The notes beneath the pieces are model-generated. The model saw only the letters and a list, made by a program, of their open reading frames with translations. It had not been told where the DNA came from and did no database searches. From Aliishimia ponticola (GTDB lineage Bacteria > Pseudomonadota > Alphaproteobacteria > Rhodobacterales > Rhodobacteraceae), in assembly GCF_004803475.1 (NCBI RefSeq), contig NZ_SRKY01000007.1:1-57637 (forward strand): a stretch of 57,637 nucleotides of DNA. Direction: 5' to 3'. Both the position numbers and the translations under genes were made by a program. This document shows, piece after piece, positions 36,115 through 45,801 of the stretch (positions within the stretch are counted from its first letter, which is position 1; each line of letters begins with the position of its first letter).

Positions 36115-37992
36115 ATGATCCATGTCCTCGACCTGATGGAGCCCGAAGAGACCGTCGGCAACCTCTGGCACGACATGGCGTCGCGCTGGGGGGCCGCAGA
36201 CACGGACGCAAAGCGCGCGGTGACGTTCGAGGCCATGCGGCCCTCGGTACTGGCGCTGTTTCGGGCGCTTGGCGGCGCGGCGGGGGTGGAAATCACCCCG
36301 GCCCCGCTGGCCACATCGGATCACCGCCCCGACCGGCTGCGGCGCATCGGCACCTCGCGCGAAAAGCTGCACGTGGCGGATTTCGACGGCGACCGCCTGC
36401 GCCTGCCGCCGGTGATCGACGCCTTTGCCACGCGCGATCTGAACCGGGCGTGCTATCTGTGGCTGACGGCGCTGGCCGCCTGTGTCGACCTGCCCGCACC
36501 GCTCGCTGATCCGCTCGCCGCCGACCGGGCCGAGATCGACGCGCTGGCGCAGGCGTCTGACCGGGCCTATGTCGCCTGTCCGGGCCTCCGGCTGCCGCAT
36601 GCCCATTTCTGCACCCATATCACCCTGAACCGCCACCGCACCGGCCTGCCACGCTGCGAAGCGGGGATCGAGCGGATGCTGCTGGACCAGCTCTGTGGCC
36701 ACGCGCCCCAGTGTGAGTGCCTGGACTGCCCTGCCCCGCGCGGCTATCGCAGCTTTGCGCCGCTGCCGATCTGGCCGCGCCTGCTGCACCGCACCCGCAC
36801 CGACCAGCCCGCCGCCGCCAGTGACGAGGCCTCCGCCCCCGCGATGGCCCTGCCCACCCGCAAGGAGGCGCGCCGCGAAGACCGCGATCAGGCCAACCGC
36901 AACGACAGCTTCATCGTCCACCGGTTTGAATCGATCATGTCCTGGGCCGAAAGCCTGAACATCAACCGCATGGTCGATGACGACGATCAGGATAACGCCG
37001 CCAAGGCTGCCGAGGATCAGGACCACCTGACCCTGTCGCAGAACATCAAACGCGCCGCCACCCGCCTGCGCCTGTCGCTTGACCTGTCGCCGCAGGATGC
37101 CGATCACGAACGGCTTGCGGGCAAGTTCACCTATCCCGAATGGAACCGCCGCACCGGCGCCTACATGCCGGATCATACCCGCGTGCTGGATGCAGAGGCG
37201 GTGCCCCGCGCCGACTACGCCCCCGATCCGCGGCTTGTTGCCCGCGTGCGGCGTCAATTCGCGCCCCTGCATCCCCGTCGCGTGATCCTGCCCCGGCAGC
37301 TGGACGGTGATGATCTGGACCTTGACGCCGTTGTGACGTCGCAGACCGACATGGCCTGCGGACACGAAGGATCTGACCGGGTCTGGCAATCCGGCCGCCC
37401 GATGGCGCGTGACCTCAGCGTAGCGATCCTGATGGATTGCTCACGCTCGACCGAGGCCGCGCTTGGGCAGACCTCGGTGATCGAAACCGCGCGCGAAGCG
37501 CTGGCCGCGCTGGCCTGCGGCATCGACACTGCGGGCGACCGGCTGGGCATCTGGGGGTTCTCGTCGTTGAAACGGGACCGCGTGTTCCTGCACCGGGCCA
37601 AGACCTTTGCCGAACCCATGTCCCACGCCGTCACCACCCGCATCGGCGGTTTTCGCCCCGGCCATTACACCCGGTTGGGGGCCGCGATCCGGCATGTCTC
37701 GGCGCAGCTGGCCGACGAGGGCGCAACCCGGCGTCTTTTGCTGGTGCTGACCGATGGCAAGCCCAACGACCTCGACCACTACGAAGGCCCGCATGGCATC
37801 GAGGACAGCCGCATGGCCGTGCGCGAGGCCCGTGCCCTTGGGCAGGCCGTGCATGGCGTGATCGTCGATCAGGACGGGCAAGACTGGTTCGCCCGCATCT
37901 TTGGCCGTGCCGGATTCACCCTTCTGCCCGATCCCCAGCGCCTGCCGCGCGCCCTGCCTGACATCTACCAGACCCTGACCATGGAGAGCTGA
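36115..37992 (+). CDS. norD: NorD, VWA-domain protein for NOR maturation
   Basis: Protein of 625 residues. The C-terminal 200 residues are a von Willebrand A domain with the metal-site motif DCSRST (about 441) and LLLVLTDGKPND. It partners the NorQ ATPase in activation of nitric oxide reductase. It also has a Cys-rich CECLDCP stretch near the middle. Confidence 0.94.
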   Translation: MIHVLDLMEPEETVGNLWHDMASRWGAADTDAKRAVTFEAMRPSVLALFRALGGAAGVEITPAPLATSDHRPDRLRRIGTSREKLHVADFDGDRLRLPPVIDAFATRDLNRACYLWLTALAACVDLPAPLADPLAADRAEIDALAQASDRAYVACPGLRLPHAHFCTHITLNRHRTGLPRCEAGIERMLLDQLCGHAPQCECLDCPAPRGYRSFAPLPIWPRLLHRTRTDQPAAASDEASAPAMALPTRKEARREDRDQANRNDSFIVHRFESIMSWAESLNINRMVDDDDQDNAAKAAEDQDHLTLSQNIKRAATRLRLSLDLSPQDADHERLAGKFTYPEWNRRTGAYMPDHTRVLDAEAVPRADYAPDPRLVARVRRQFAPLHPRRVILPRQLDGDDLDLDAVVTSQTDMACGHEGSDRVWQSGRPMARDLSVAILMDCSRSTEAALGQTSVIETAREALAALACGIDTAGDRLGIWGFSSLKRDRVFLHRAKTFAEPMSHAVTTRIGGFRPGHYTRLGAAIRHVSAQLADEGATRRLLLVLTDGKPNDLDHYEGPHGIEDSRMAVREARALGQAVHGVIVDQDGQDWFARIFGRAGFTLLPDPQRLPRALPDIYQTLTMES

Positions 37993-37993
37993 C

Positions 37994-38164
37994 ATGAAAC
38001 GCTTTTTCACCCTTGCCGCCCTGATTCCTGCCCCCGCATTGGCCGGGTTCGACAGGCCCATCCCACAGCCGCAAACCGACGTTGCCGAGTTCTGGTTCTT
38101 CGTCGGCTCCGTCGCCCTGATCGCGGCGCTGGTCGCCGTGCAGATGCTGGTCAGCCGGCGATGA
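37994..38164 (+). CDS. Small membrane protein after norD
   Basis: Protein of 56 residues with an N-terminal signal-like segment (MKRFFTLAALIPAPALA) and one C-terminal membrane helix. It starts 1 base after norD ends and overlaps the next gene by ATGA, so it is an operon member. It takes the place of norE/norF, but I cannot equate it with either. Confidence 0.7.
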   Translation: MKRFFTLAALIPAPALAGFDRPIPQPQTDVAEFWFFVGSVALIAALVAVQMLVSRR

Positions 38165-38379
38165 GACCGCCGTGGAAACTGCTGGCCGGGCTCTATCCGT
38201 TCGGCGCAGGCGCGATGGGGGTGAATCTGTTCTTTGCCTCGCTGATCGGGTCTTGGCTGGGCTGGCCGGTGCTGACGCCCTGGCAGTCTGCCGCCGGGGG
38301 GCTGGTGATCGGCCTACCCGCGACCTATGCCTTTGCCTGTCACATCACGCGGTTGATGAAGGAGGTCGATGAGGCATGA
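38161..38379 (+). CDS. Small two-helix membrane protein (NorF-like position)
   Basis: Protein of 72 residues with two membrane segments, unrecognised. It overlaps its neighbours on both sides by ATGA, so translation is coupled with the norD-side gene and nnrU. The size and position recall NorF, but similarity is not clear. Confidence 0.7.
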   Translation: MRPPWKLLAGLYPFGAGAMGVNLFFASLIGSWLGWPVLTPWQSAAGGLVIGLPATYAFACHITRLMKEVDEA

Positions 38380-39047
38380 CCGGCTGGACGGAATACACCC
38401 TTGCTCTGGCACTGTTCGCCGCCAGCCATTTCGTACCCCGCCTTTGGGGGCTGCGCGAGCGGCTGATCGGCGCGGTCGGACGGCGGGTCTATTTCTCGGT
38501 CTACGGGTTGATCTCACTGGCGCTGCTGGTCTGGGTGATCTCGGCCGCCGGGCGCGCGCCCTATGTCGAGCTTTGGCCGCAATGGCCGTGGACGCGCTGG
38601 GTGCCGAACGTGGCGATGCCCTTGGCGCTGGTGCTGTTCGTCTGCGGGATCGGGATGGCGCAGCCCTTTACCTTGGGTGGACGCAAAAGCTTTGACCCCG
38701 CGCGGCCCGGCTTTGCCGCCATATCCCGCCATCCGCTGTTCCTGGCACTGGCGCTCTGGGCCGGGGCGCATCTGGTCCCGAATGGTGATCTGGCCCATGT
38801 CATCCTGTTCGGCAGCTTCACCGCCATGGCGCTGGCCGCAATTCCCGTCTTCGATGCTAAGGCACGGCGCGCATCCGACCTGCTCAGCCATACGGCGCTG
38901 TTTTCTCTGCGCCCGCTCGCCGATCCGCATTGGCGCCGCGCCAACCTGCGCAGCCTGCTGATCCGCACCGCCATCGGCCTAACCCTGTGGATGGGCACCC
39001 TGCATCTGCACGCGCTGGTGATCGGCGTCTCGCCCTTTCCGGTTTGA
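38376..39047 (+). CDS. nnrU: NnrU family membrane protein
   Basis: Protein of 223 residues with about six membrane segments and NnrU signatures (ALFAASHFVPRL, FAAISRHPLFLALALWAGAHLV). NnrU is needed for nitrite or NO respiration in some denitrifiers and is related to NnrS in role but not in sequence. It overlaps the previous gene by ATGA. Confidence 0.9.
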   Translation: MTGWTEYTLALALFAASHFVPRLWGLRERLIGAVGRRVYFSVYGLISLALLVWVISAAGRAPYVELWPQWPWTRWVPNVAMPLALVLFVCGIGMAQPFTLGGRKSFDPARPGFAAISRHPLFLALALWAGAHLVPNGDLAHVILFGSFTAMALAAIPVFDAKARRASDLLSHTALFSLRPLADPHWRRANLRSLLIRTAIGLTLWMGTLHLHALVIGVSPFPV

Positions 39048-39098
39048 AGTTTGATCCCGCGCAAAGTCGCGCCCCGCGAAAAGGCGCATATCGGGCGC

Positions 39099-40454
39099 AT
39101 GAAACACATTGACCGCCTCAGATCCCTTGGCCTGTTCGACCAACGGGTGCCCCGCTACACCTCTTACCCCACCGCGCCGGTCTTTTCGCCTGAGGTCGGC
39201 GCGACCGAGCAAACCCGCGCGCTGGCCGCGCTGGACCCGGGCCAGCCGGTCTCGGTCTACCTGCACATCCCGTTTTGCGAACGCCTGTGCTGGTTCTGCG
39301 CCTGCCGCACGCAGGGGACAAAGACGCTCTCGCCGGTGGAAAGCTACCTTGGCACGCTGGAACAGGAACTGGCGCTGCTGAAGGATATCCTGCCCAAGGG
39401 TCTGCGCATGGGGCGGATGCATTGGGGCGGCGGCACGCCGACGATCCTGCCGCCCGAGATGATCCACCGTCTGGCACAGGCCGTCCGCGACGTCATCCCG
39501 CCCACCGAGGATTGCGAATTCTCGGTCGAGATCGACCCGACCATGGTCGACCGCGCCAAGATCGCGGCGCTGGCTGCCGAGGGCATGAACCGTGCCAGCA
39601 TCGGTATTCAGGACTTCGACCCGCTGGTGCAGCAATCCATCGGACGCCTGCAACCCTTTGACATCACGCGGGCCTGCGTCGACGACCTGCGCGCGGCGGG
39701 TATCCGGTCGCTGAACGCCGACCTCGTCTATGGCCTGCCCCATCAGACCGCCGAACGGCTGGACGATACCGTGTCAAAGGTGCTGGACCTGAATCCCGAC
39801 CGTGTCGCGCTGTTCGGCTATGCCCATGTGCCCTGGGTGTCGAAGCGCCAAAAGCTGATCCCCGAGGACGCGCTGCCCGCCGAAGAGGCCCGGCACGCGC
39901 TGGCCAACCTTGCCGCCGCACGGTTTACCGGTGCGGGCATGACAGCCATCGGCATCGACCATTTCGCCCGTCCCGGCGACGGTCTGGCCCGGGCCGCCGA
40001 AACAGGCCACCTGCGGCGTAACTTCCAAGGCTATGTCGACGACACCTGCCCGACGCTGATCGGGTTGGGGGCCTCGTCGATCTCTCGCCTGCCCGATGGC
40101 TACGTGCAGAACGCACCCGCCACCGCCGCCTATATCCAGAGGATCGAGGCCGGACAGCTGGCCGGCGCACGGGGCCACGTGATGACCGGCGACGACCTGC
40201 TCCGGGCCCGCGCGATCGAAATGCTGATGTGTGACTTCCGGCTGGACCGCAGCGCGCTGCGCGCCGCCTTTGGCGCGCAGGCCGCGACGCTGGATGCGCA
40301 GATTGCGCTGGTGGGTGAGCGGTTCGGCGATCTTGTCGCCGTGACGGATGAGTCGCTGACCATCGCACCCGAGGGCCGCGCGCTGACGCGGATCATCGCC
40401 AGCGCTTTTGACGCACATGTGCCCGAGGGCATCCGATACAGTCAGGCCTCGTAG
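39099..40454 (+). CDS. hemN: HemN, oxygen-independent coproporphyrinogen III oxidase
   Basis: Protein of 451 residues, a radical SAM enzyme with the cluster motif CERLCWFCAC (about 63). It converts coproporphyrinogen III to protoporphyrinogen IX without oxygen, which the haem-rich nap, nor and nos systems need under anoxia. The YLHIPFC lead-in and RYTSYPTAP are HemN-type, not HemW. ATG 39099 is chosen; a TTG at 39051 is in frame. Confidence 0.93.
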   Translation: MKHIDRLRSLGLFDQRVPRYTSYPTAPVFSPEVGATEQTRALAALDPGQPVSVYLHIPFCERLCWFCACRTQGTKTLSPVESYLGTLEQELALLKDILPKGLRMGRMHWGGGTPTILPPEMIHRLAQAVRDVIPPTEDCEFSVEIDPTMVDRAKIAALAAEGMNRASIGIQDFDPLVQQSIGRLQPFDITRACVDDLRAAGIRSLNADLVYGLPHQTAERLDDTVSKVLDLNPDRVALFGYAHVPWVSKRQKLIPEDALPAEEARHALANLAAARFTGAGMTAIGIDHFARPGDGLARAAETGHLRRNFQGYVDDTCPTLIGLGASSISRLPDGYVQNAPATAAYIQRIEAGQLAGARGHVMTGDDLLRARAIEMLMCDFRLDRSALRAAFGAQAATLDAQIALVGERFGDLVAVTDESLTIAPEGRALTRIIASAFDAHVPEGIRYSQAS

Positions 40455-40462
40455 CCGGGTTA

Positions 40463-40484
40463 TGCGGGGGTCAACTCCCCCGCA
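40463..40484. terminator. Bidirectional hairpin between hemN and nirV
   Basis: Stem TGCGGGGG / CCCCCGCA with a 6-base loop between two convergent genes, overlapping the nirV stop codon. No long T-run on either side. Confidence 0.6.
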
Positions 40485-41259
40485 CTAACCGGAACCCAAG
40501 GTGATCCGGCGGCAGCCCCACGGCACAGCCGCCGACACTGGCATCGCGGACAAAGTCGATCACCGCGGCACGATGCACGCCCCCGGCAATGCGCACACCG
40601 CAATAGGCCGCGGTCTCGGCCACCGTGCCATCTGCCGCAAGGGTCCCGTTCTGCATACAGCCATCCGTCCATTCCCACACGTTGCCGGACACGTCCGCCA
40701 ACCCGTTGGAATTCAAACCGAACGCCCCGGCCCGGTAGAGGGCGGGATCGGCCTTACGGCGCAGGGTGATGCCGTTTTCATAGCTGGCCAGCATCTGCGC
40801 ACCGGGATCGGCGGCGTCGTAGTCGGGTCCGCTGTCGCCATGGCGCTCGGCTGCGGCCAGTTGCCATTCCGCTTCGGTTGGCAGGCGCCACGGCTCTCCT
40901 GTCTGGTCCGCATACCATGCGGCAAAGGCGCTGGCGTCGTTCCAGTTCACCCCGGTCTGAGGCGCGTCCGACTGCACAATCCGAGCCGGTTCACAGGCTC
41001 CGTCGGCCACGCAGGCCGCGTATTGCCCGCCCGTCACCTGATATTTCATGATCTCGAAACCCGGCACGGTCATCGAGGCCCGCCGAGGCGTACGCGTCTT
41101 GCCGTTTTGCGAAAAATTCCCGAACGGGCGAAAGGCGATCTCTCCGCTGGCGATGCGCACCATGTCGGGCGGGTCAAAAGGCGGCGCGTCGGGGCGCGGT
41201 TCCAGCATGGCCATCACGCCCGCCACTCCAAGCAGCGGCAAGAGCAATAAGAGTTTCAT
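40471..41259 (-). CDS. nirV: NirV, formylglycine-generating-enzyme-like protein
   Basis: Protein of 262 residues with a signal peptide and a SUMF1/FGE-sulfatase domain (RLPTEAEWQLAAAERHGD; ADVSGNVWEWTDGC; GFRLVRGS). NirV is found next to nirK in many denitrifiers; its role is not settled. The ATG at 41259 has GGAGAG upstream. It lies 72 bases after nirK on the same strand. Confidence 0.9.
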   Translation of the reverse strand: MKLLLLLPLLGVAGVMAMLEPRPDAPPFDPPDMVRIASGEIAFRPFGNFSQNGKTRTPRRASMTVPGFEIMKYQVTGGQYAACVADGACEPARIVQSDAPQTGVNWNDASAFAAWYADQTGEPWRLPTEAEWQLAAAERHGDSGPDYDAADPGAQMLASYENGITLRRKADPALYRAGAFGLNSNGLADVSGNVWEWTDGCMQNGTLAADGTVAETAAYCGVRIAGGVHRAAVIDFVRDASVGGCAVGLPPDHLGFRLVRGS

Positions 41260-41331
41260 CGGTCTCTCCTCGAAAACGCAAGGGGCGCCCGCATCGTGCG
41301 ACCGCCCCTGCCCTTTCCTTTTGTGCCCAAC

Positions 41332-42453
41332 TCAGAAGGCGGCCAGATCGGTCGGCGCAAGGACCTGTTCCATCAGGTCGTTGTTCCAATCGCCCTCGAC
41401 CTTCACATGCGCGGTCGCCCCAAGGTTCACCGCCTCGATCAGGTTGTGGTTCACATAGGCGTAGACCCCCGGTTGCAGGAAGGTATACAGCGCCGCCCCG
41501 GCCGAGCCGCCGCGGATGAACCATGTCTCCATGTCGCGGTCGGGCACGTTGTTGAACTTGCCGTGCTCCCATACGAGGTCACCATGCCCGCCGATCAGGT
41601 GAGGGCGTGTATCGCGGTTGGCTTGGCTGTGGACGAACAACACCCGCTCGCCGACATTGGCGGTCATGGCGTTGTCGCCGGTCAGCGCACCGACCTTGCC
41701 GTTGAACACCACATGCGACGGGATCAGCCCGTTCATGACTTCGAGCGTGTCGGGATAGCTTTCGCCCGCATCGGCGTAGCGCTTGTAGTTACCGCTTTCA
41801 TCCTTCGGAATGTAGAATTCGTTCTCGCCGATATAGTAGACGCGATCATATCCGACCGGGTTGCCCTCGTGGTCCTTCAGCCCCTCGCGCGGCAGCACCA
41901 TGATCGTGCCCACCATGCCAGAGGCCACGTGCCACGGGATCATGGGGCCGCCGGGCGCGCAGTGATAGACGAAGGTGCCCGGACGTGTCGCCTTGAACCG
42001 CAGGATGGTCTTTTCGCCCGGGTTCACATGGGTCAGTGCACCCCCGCCCAACGCCCCTGTCGCGGCGTGGAAATCGATGTTGTGCTGCATCAGGTTGTCT
42101 TCGGGGTTGATCAGGGTCAGCTCGACATAGTCGCCCTCATGCACGACCATCATCGGCCCGGGGATCGACCCGTCAAAGGTCATGCCTTGCAGGTAGGCCC
42201 CGTCATCGACCTCGATCTCCTTTTCGACGATGGTCATCTCGAATTCGACGATGCGCGGCGCGCCCGGCGCGACCTGTTCGTGGTCGTGCACGAAGGGCGG
42301 CGCGACCAGTTCGCGCTTGATGCGGGTGAGACTCGACAGGTCCGTAGGGGCCGCAAGGGGGGCCGCCACCGTCTCGGCACTGACAGCCTTGGCAAGGATC
42401 GGAAGCGACGCAACACCGGCTGCGCCCATCAGTGCGGCTCTTCTCGTAAGCAT
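41332..42453 (-). CDS. nirK: NirK, copper nitrite reductase
   Basis: Protein of 373 residues that reduces nitrite to NO in the periplasm. A Tat-type signal ([20 protein letters not shown]) precedes two cupredoxin domains. Copper ligands are visible in [12 protein letters not shown] and in [20 protein letters not shown] plus a following Met, and the catalytic His in [16 protein letters not shown] 42453 is preceded by GAAGGA. A longer frame to 42606 would run through the upstream regulatory site. Confidence 0.96.
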   Translation of the reverse strand: MLTRRAALMGAAGVASLPILAKAVSAETVAAPLAAPTDLSSLTRIKRELVAPPFVHDHEQVAPGAPRIVEFEMTIVEKEIEVDDGAYLQGMTFDGSIPGPMMVVHEGDYVELTLINPEDNLMQHNIDFHAATGALGGGALTHVNPGEKTILRFKATRPGTFVYHCAPGGPMIPWHVASGMVGTIMVLPREGLKDHEGNPVGYDRVYYIGENEFYIPKDESGNYKRYADAGESYPDTLEVMNGLIPSHVVFNGKVGALTGDNAMTANVGERVLFVHSQANRDTRPHLIGGHGDLVWEHGKFNNVPDRDMETWFIRGGSAGAALYTFLQPGVYAYVNHNLIEAVNLGATAHVKVEGDWNNDLMEQVLAPTDLAAF

Positions 42454-42529
42454 GTTCTCATTCCTTCTCGGTATGTCTGCGCGTTGAATCAAGGTTACCC
42501 AGAGGCCCGGCGCGGAACGTTGCGAAAAG

Positions 42530-42543
42530 GCAAACTCCGTCCA
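42530..42543 (-). promoter_or_regulatory. NnrR-type site upstream of nirK
   Basis: Minus strand TTGCCTTTTCGCAA, a TTG-N8-CAA dyad centred 84 bp upstream of the nirK ATG. Same class as the norC and nosR sites. Confidence 0.72.
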
Positions 42544-42606
42544 ACTTGGCACGCGTTTGACCCGTACAAGCAGGGGCTTGCCGACCCGGTGACATACAAA
42601 AAGCAA

Positions 42607-42631
42607 CGCCCCCGCAAATTTCGCGGGGGCG
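42607..42631 (-). terminator. Intrinsic terminator of the nos operon
   Basis: Perfect 9-bp stem CGCCCCCGC / GCGGGGGCG with a 7-base loop, 24 bp after the nosX stop. On the minus strand it is followed by TTGCTTTTTG, a normal T-run. It keeps the nos transcript from running into the nirK promoter. Confidence 0.85.
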
Positions 42632-42654
42632 TCAGCTGAGGAATTGAGGTCTTT

Positions 42655-43551
42655 TCAGGCGCGCACGAGGTCGACCCCGACCTTTTCGAGCAGGTTAAGC
42701 CGATCATCGGGCAGGACGACGGCAGCCGTCGACGCGGCATCCGCCACGGCAGCGCTGTCGTGCAAGGCACTGATCGGACCGGACCGGAGCACGGCCCCGC
42801 CATTCGGCGCGAAAATGTGGCCAACCGCGAGAGAGGCCGAGATCAAGGTCCCGGCAGCGTCCGACGTCGCGACAGCCCGGTCCGTCACGATCAAGCTGCG
42901 CCCCGAAGGCAACCGAACCGGCCAGCCGTGCCCATGCAAATGCCCCATTGCGCGGATCTCGCCCGCGTTCACCATCACATCGCGTAAGCCTTGTCGGCGC
43001 ATGAGCCGCGACAGGCGGTCCGTGGCATATCCTTGCGCAATTCCGTTCAGCGTCAGGGCCATCCCAGCCCGCCCGAGGCGCACGGAACTTTCATCCATCG
43101 ACACACGGTGAAATCCGACCAGACCTTGTGCCGCAGCGATTTCGTCAGGCCACGCCGCCCGGCCAACCGCGGCCGCCTTGGCATGGACGTCGAACAGCGG
43201 CTGCACGGTCGGATCGAATGCGCCCTCGGTTGCACGATACATCTCGCGTGCCAGCGATAGCAGGGCCAGCATGTCGGGATCAGGCGCGCGCAACATGCCG
43301 TCGCGATTCAGGCGCAACAGGGCGCTGTCAGAGCGATAGAGCGAGAACAGCCCTTCGATACGGGACATCTCGGCCTCGATCGCGCGAAAGATGGGTTTGG
43401 CCTCATCCTCGGACAGACCAGACAGGACGACCTGCGCCCCGGCGCCAAGCGCGGTTCCGCGCCAGACGGCCACCGGCGTTCCAGCTGTCAATCGGGTCGC
43501 GGCACAGGCCGCGCCAGCCAGTGTCAGAAATCGTCTGCGGGTCAGCGTCAT
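42655..43551 (-). CDS. nosX: NosX, ApbE-family FMN transferase
   Basis: Protein of 298 residues with a Tat-like signal (MTLTRRRFLTLAGAACAA) and ApbE features (DALLRLNRDG-type loop, NGIAQGYATDRL, VNAGEIRAMG). It attaches FMN covalently to a Thr in NosR, which is present here with an SGATVT motif. The ATG at 43551 overlaps the nosL stop. It is the last gene of the nos operon. Confidence 0.92.
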   Translation of the reverse strand: MTLTRRRFLTLAGAACAATRLTAGTPVAVWRGTALGAGAQVVLSGLSEDEAKPIFRAIEAEMSRIEGLFSLYRSDSALLRLNRDGMLRAPDPDMLALLSLAREMYRATEGAFDPTVQPLFDVHAKAAAVGRAAWPDEIAAAQGLVGFHRVSMDESSVRLGRAGMALTLNGIAQGYATDRLSRLMRRQGLRDVMVNAGEIRAMGHLHGHGWPVRLPSGRSLIVTDRAVATSDAAGTLISASLAVGHIFAPNGGAVLRSGPISALHDSAAVADAASTAAVVLPDDRLNLLEKVGVDLVRA

Positions 43552-44075
43552 TGGCCTGCTCCCGCATGCGCCTGATGGCCGGACATCTGCGCCATGTCCG
43601 GCCTGACATAGGCTTCGGGCACCGCGTCCCACGCGACGACCCGTCCGCCATGGTCCGCCACAAATGCCGCCGCCGCATCGGTGGAGCCAAAGGGAATGGC
43701 CTCGGGCACCCCCATCCCGCCAAGCCGGTCGCTTTCGATCACGAAGGCCGCGCTGCCAGACGCCAGCCAGTTGTCGAGACCGGGCAAAGCCCAGCTTTCG
43801 GCACGAGACATGTCGGACACGAAGACACCCATGACTTCAGCATCGCGTTCCGGGTCGTGCATATAAGCCACCGCGTCAGAGACCTGACTGAACCAAAGCG
43901 GCGCAGACTGGCCCTTCAGGTGGACCTGCGCCTTGGGGCCGGGATGGTCGGCGACGAACATCTGGCAATAATGGCCAAGCGCCTCATCGGTCATCTCAAC
44001 CGGGGCAATGGTGGCGATGTCCTCCTTGCAGGCGGCAAGGCCAAGGACGAGGATGGCAAGGGCAACAGGTTTCAT
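43548..44075 (-). CDS. nosL: NosL, copper chaperone lipoprotein
   Basis: Protein of 175 residues with a lipoprotein signal (ILVLGLAAC) and the NosL core (YCQMFVADHPGPKAQVHL). It delivers copper to apo-NosZ. It overlaps nosX and nosY by ATGA at its two ends. Confidence 0.93.
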   Translation of the reverse strand: MKPVALAILVLGLAACKEDIATIAPVEMTDEALGHYCQMFVADHPGPKAQVHLKGQSAPLWFSQVSDAVAYMHDPERDAEVMGVFVSDMSRAESWALPGLDNWLASGSAAFVIESDRLGGMGVPEAIPFGSTDAAAAFVADHGGRVVAWDAVPEAYVRPDMAQMSGHQAHAGAGQ

Positions 44076-44899
44076 GGCACGATCCTTTTCGTACGGCGAA
44101 TGCCAAGTGCCAGCACCGCCGAAAGCCATAGTCCCAGCACAGCAAGAGCTACTGTCGGCGGGAACGGCAGGGTTGAGGCAAGCCCGTCGATTCCGGCCAC
44201 CGGCGCGGTCTCGATCAGAGCGAGATTAAACAGGCGAAACGCGTCCGCTGGATTGGCGACCACCAGCCAGGGGAAAACCTGTGACGCGAAGATGCCATCG
44301 CTTGCGGCCATCACACTGCCGAGCAACGCAAGATCATAGATCACCACCAGGACCAGCCAGAGCCCCACAGCCGAAGCTGCTGCAGTCGCCGTGCGCCCGG
44401 CCATGGCAGACAGCATCAGGCCAAAGCCGACAAAGACCGACCCCAGGACAAAGGCCGTGGCCATCAGGCGCATCCATGCGGCAATGCCTTCCGACCCGGT
44501 GCCAAAGGACAGCGCAAGAAACGCGCCCGCAGCACCGAAGGCCAGCAGGATCGCCACCCCGACAGCCAGCGACTGGGCCGCGAACTTTCCGACAAAGATC
44601 TCCCACCGACGGACGGGGCTGGCCAGTGTCAGGGCCAAGGCACCGCGCTCAATTTCGCCGGCGAAGGAATCGTAAGACATCAGTAAAGCGATCAACGGGA
44701 TCAGGTAGACCGACAGCGTCGCGAGGCTCGCCGCCGTCAGGGTCAGGGCATCGGCGTCCAGCGCGGCCCCCTGCCCTGCCCCGAAAACACCCAGCACCAC
44801 GGCAAACAGGCCCAGAATGCCGGTTGCCAATCCGACCCACAGGTTGCGCCGGGCCAGCCTGAATTCCTGGGCAAAGATCGTGCCGATACGCGTGTTCAT
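44072..44899 (-). CDS. nosY: NosY, ABC transporter permease
   Basis: Protein of 275 residues with about six membrane segments (ABC-2 type). With NosF and NosD it forms the NosDFY complex required for maturation of the copper centre of NosZ. ATG 44899 overlaps the nosF stop, so the longer frame to 45052 is not used. Confidence 0.93.
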   Translation of the reverse strand: MNTRIGTIFAQEFRLARRNLWVGLATGILGLFAVVLGVFGAGQGAALDADALTLTAASLATLSVYLIPLIALLMSYDSFAGEIERGALALTLASPVRRWEIFVGKFAAQSLAVGVAILLAFGAAGAFLALSFGTGSEGIAAWMRLMATAFVLGSVFVGFGLMLSAMAGRTATAAASAVGLWLVLVVIYDLALLGSVMAASDGIFASQVFPWLVVANPADAFRLFNLALIETAPVAGIDGLASTLPFPPTVALAVLGLWLSAVLALGIRRTKRIVP

Positions 44900-45801
44900 G
44901 CCTGATCCCCCTCGTGATCCGAGAAATGGCGGTAGATGTCGTTCAGCCCGGGGGCAAAGACGTCGATCTCGTGCAAAACATCCCGGTGGTGGCCGAGTTG
45001 AAGCAACAGCCCAAGTTTGGCGTCGGGCGCGCAGTCGATATCGAGCCGGCATCCGTTCACCCGGCGACCGCCCAGATCGGCCTGAAGTCGGTCCGCATGC
45101 CCCTGCTTTGCGGTCACGCGAATGGTCGTCCGCAGCGCGGCGGCCGCGGCAAGCTCTGCCAATGTCCCGGAGGCGCGCAGGCGCCCCCGCGACAGGATCG
45201 CAACACGGTCGGTCTGCCCCTGCACTTCTTCCAACCCGTGCGAAGACAGCAAGACGGCACAGCCGCGCGCTGCGGCCTCGGCGATGACGGTGTAGAAATC
45301 GTGGCGCGATACAGGGTCGAGCCCGCTTGTCGGCTCGTCCAGCAGCAGCAGGCGGGGCGCGCCGATAAGGGCCTGTGCAAGGCCAAGCCGCTGCCGCATG
45401 CCTTTGGAATAGGTACGGACCCGGCGCTCGGCGGCGTCGGCCAGTCCGACCCTGTCCAGCAGCCCGTTGATCTCGGACCGGGACGCCCCGCGCAGACCCG
45501 AGAAATAGGCCAAGACTTCGCGTCCGGTCAGGCTTTGCGGAAAGGACACGACTTCGGGCAGATAGGACATGGCAATCCGGGCCGCGTCCGAGCCGGGCCG
45601 GTGTCCTGCCACGGTGATGGTTCCTTCACCCGGCGCAAGAAACCCGAGGATCGCCTTGAACAGCGTGGATTTCCCCGCGCCGTTATGGCCCAGAAGGGCC
45701 AGACGTTCGCCCGGCGACACGGCCAGCGTCACGCCGTCCAGTGCCTTGAGCGGGCCAAAGGACAGGCTGACATTGCGGATGTCGAGAATGGATTGTGTCA
45801 T
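44896..45801 (-). CDS. nosF: NosF, ABC transporter ATPase
   Basis: Protein of 301 residues with Walker A GHNGAGKST (about 38), the signature TYSKGMRQRLGLAQAL and Walker B LLLLDEPTSGLD. It powers the NosDFY complex. It overlaps nosD and nosY by ATGA. Confidence 0.95.
   Translation of the reverse strand: MTQSILDIRNVSLSFGPLKALDGVTLAVSPGERLALLGHNGAGKSTLFKAILGFLAPGEGTITVAGHRPGSDAARIAMSYLPEVVSFPQSLTGREVLAYFSGLRGASRSEINGLLDRVGLADAAERRVRTYSKGMRQRLGLAQALIGAPRLLLLDEPTSGLDPVSRHDFYTVIAEAAARGCAVLLSSHGLEEVQGQTDRVAILSRGRLRASGTLAELAAAAALRTTIRVTAKQGHADRLQADLGGRRVNGCRLDIDCAPDAKLGLLLQLGHHRDVLHEIDVFAPGLNDIYRHFSDHEGDQA

Noticed and set aside
36037-37389. 450-codon minus-strand frame
   Set aside because: Antisense shadow of norD.
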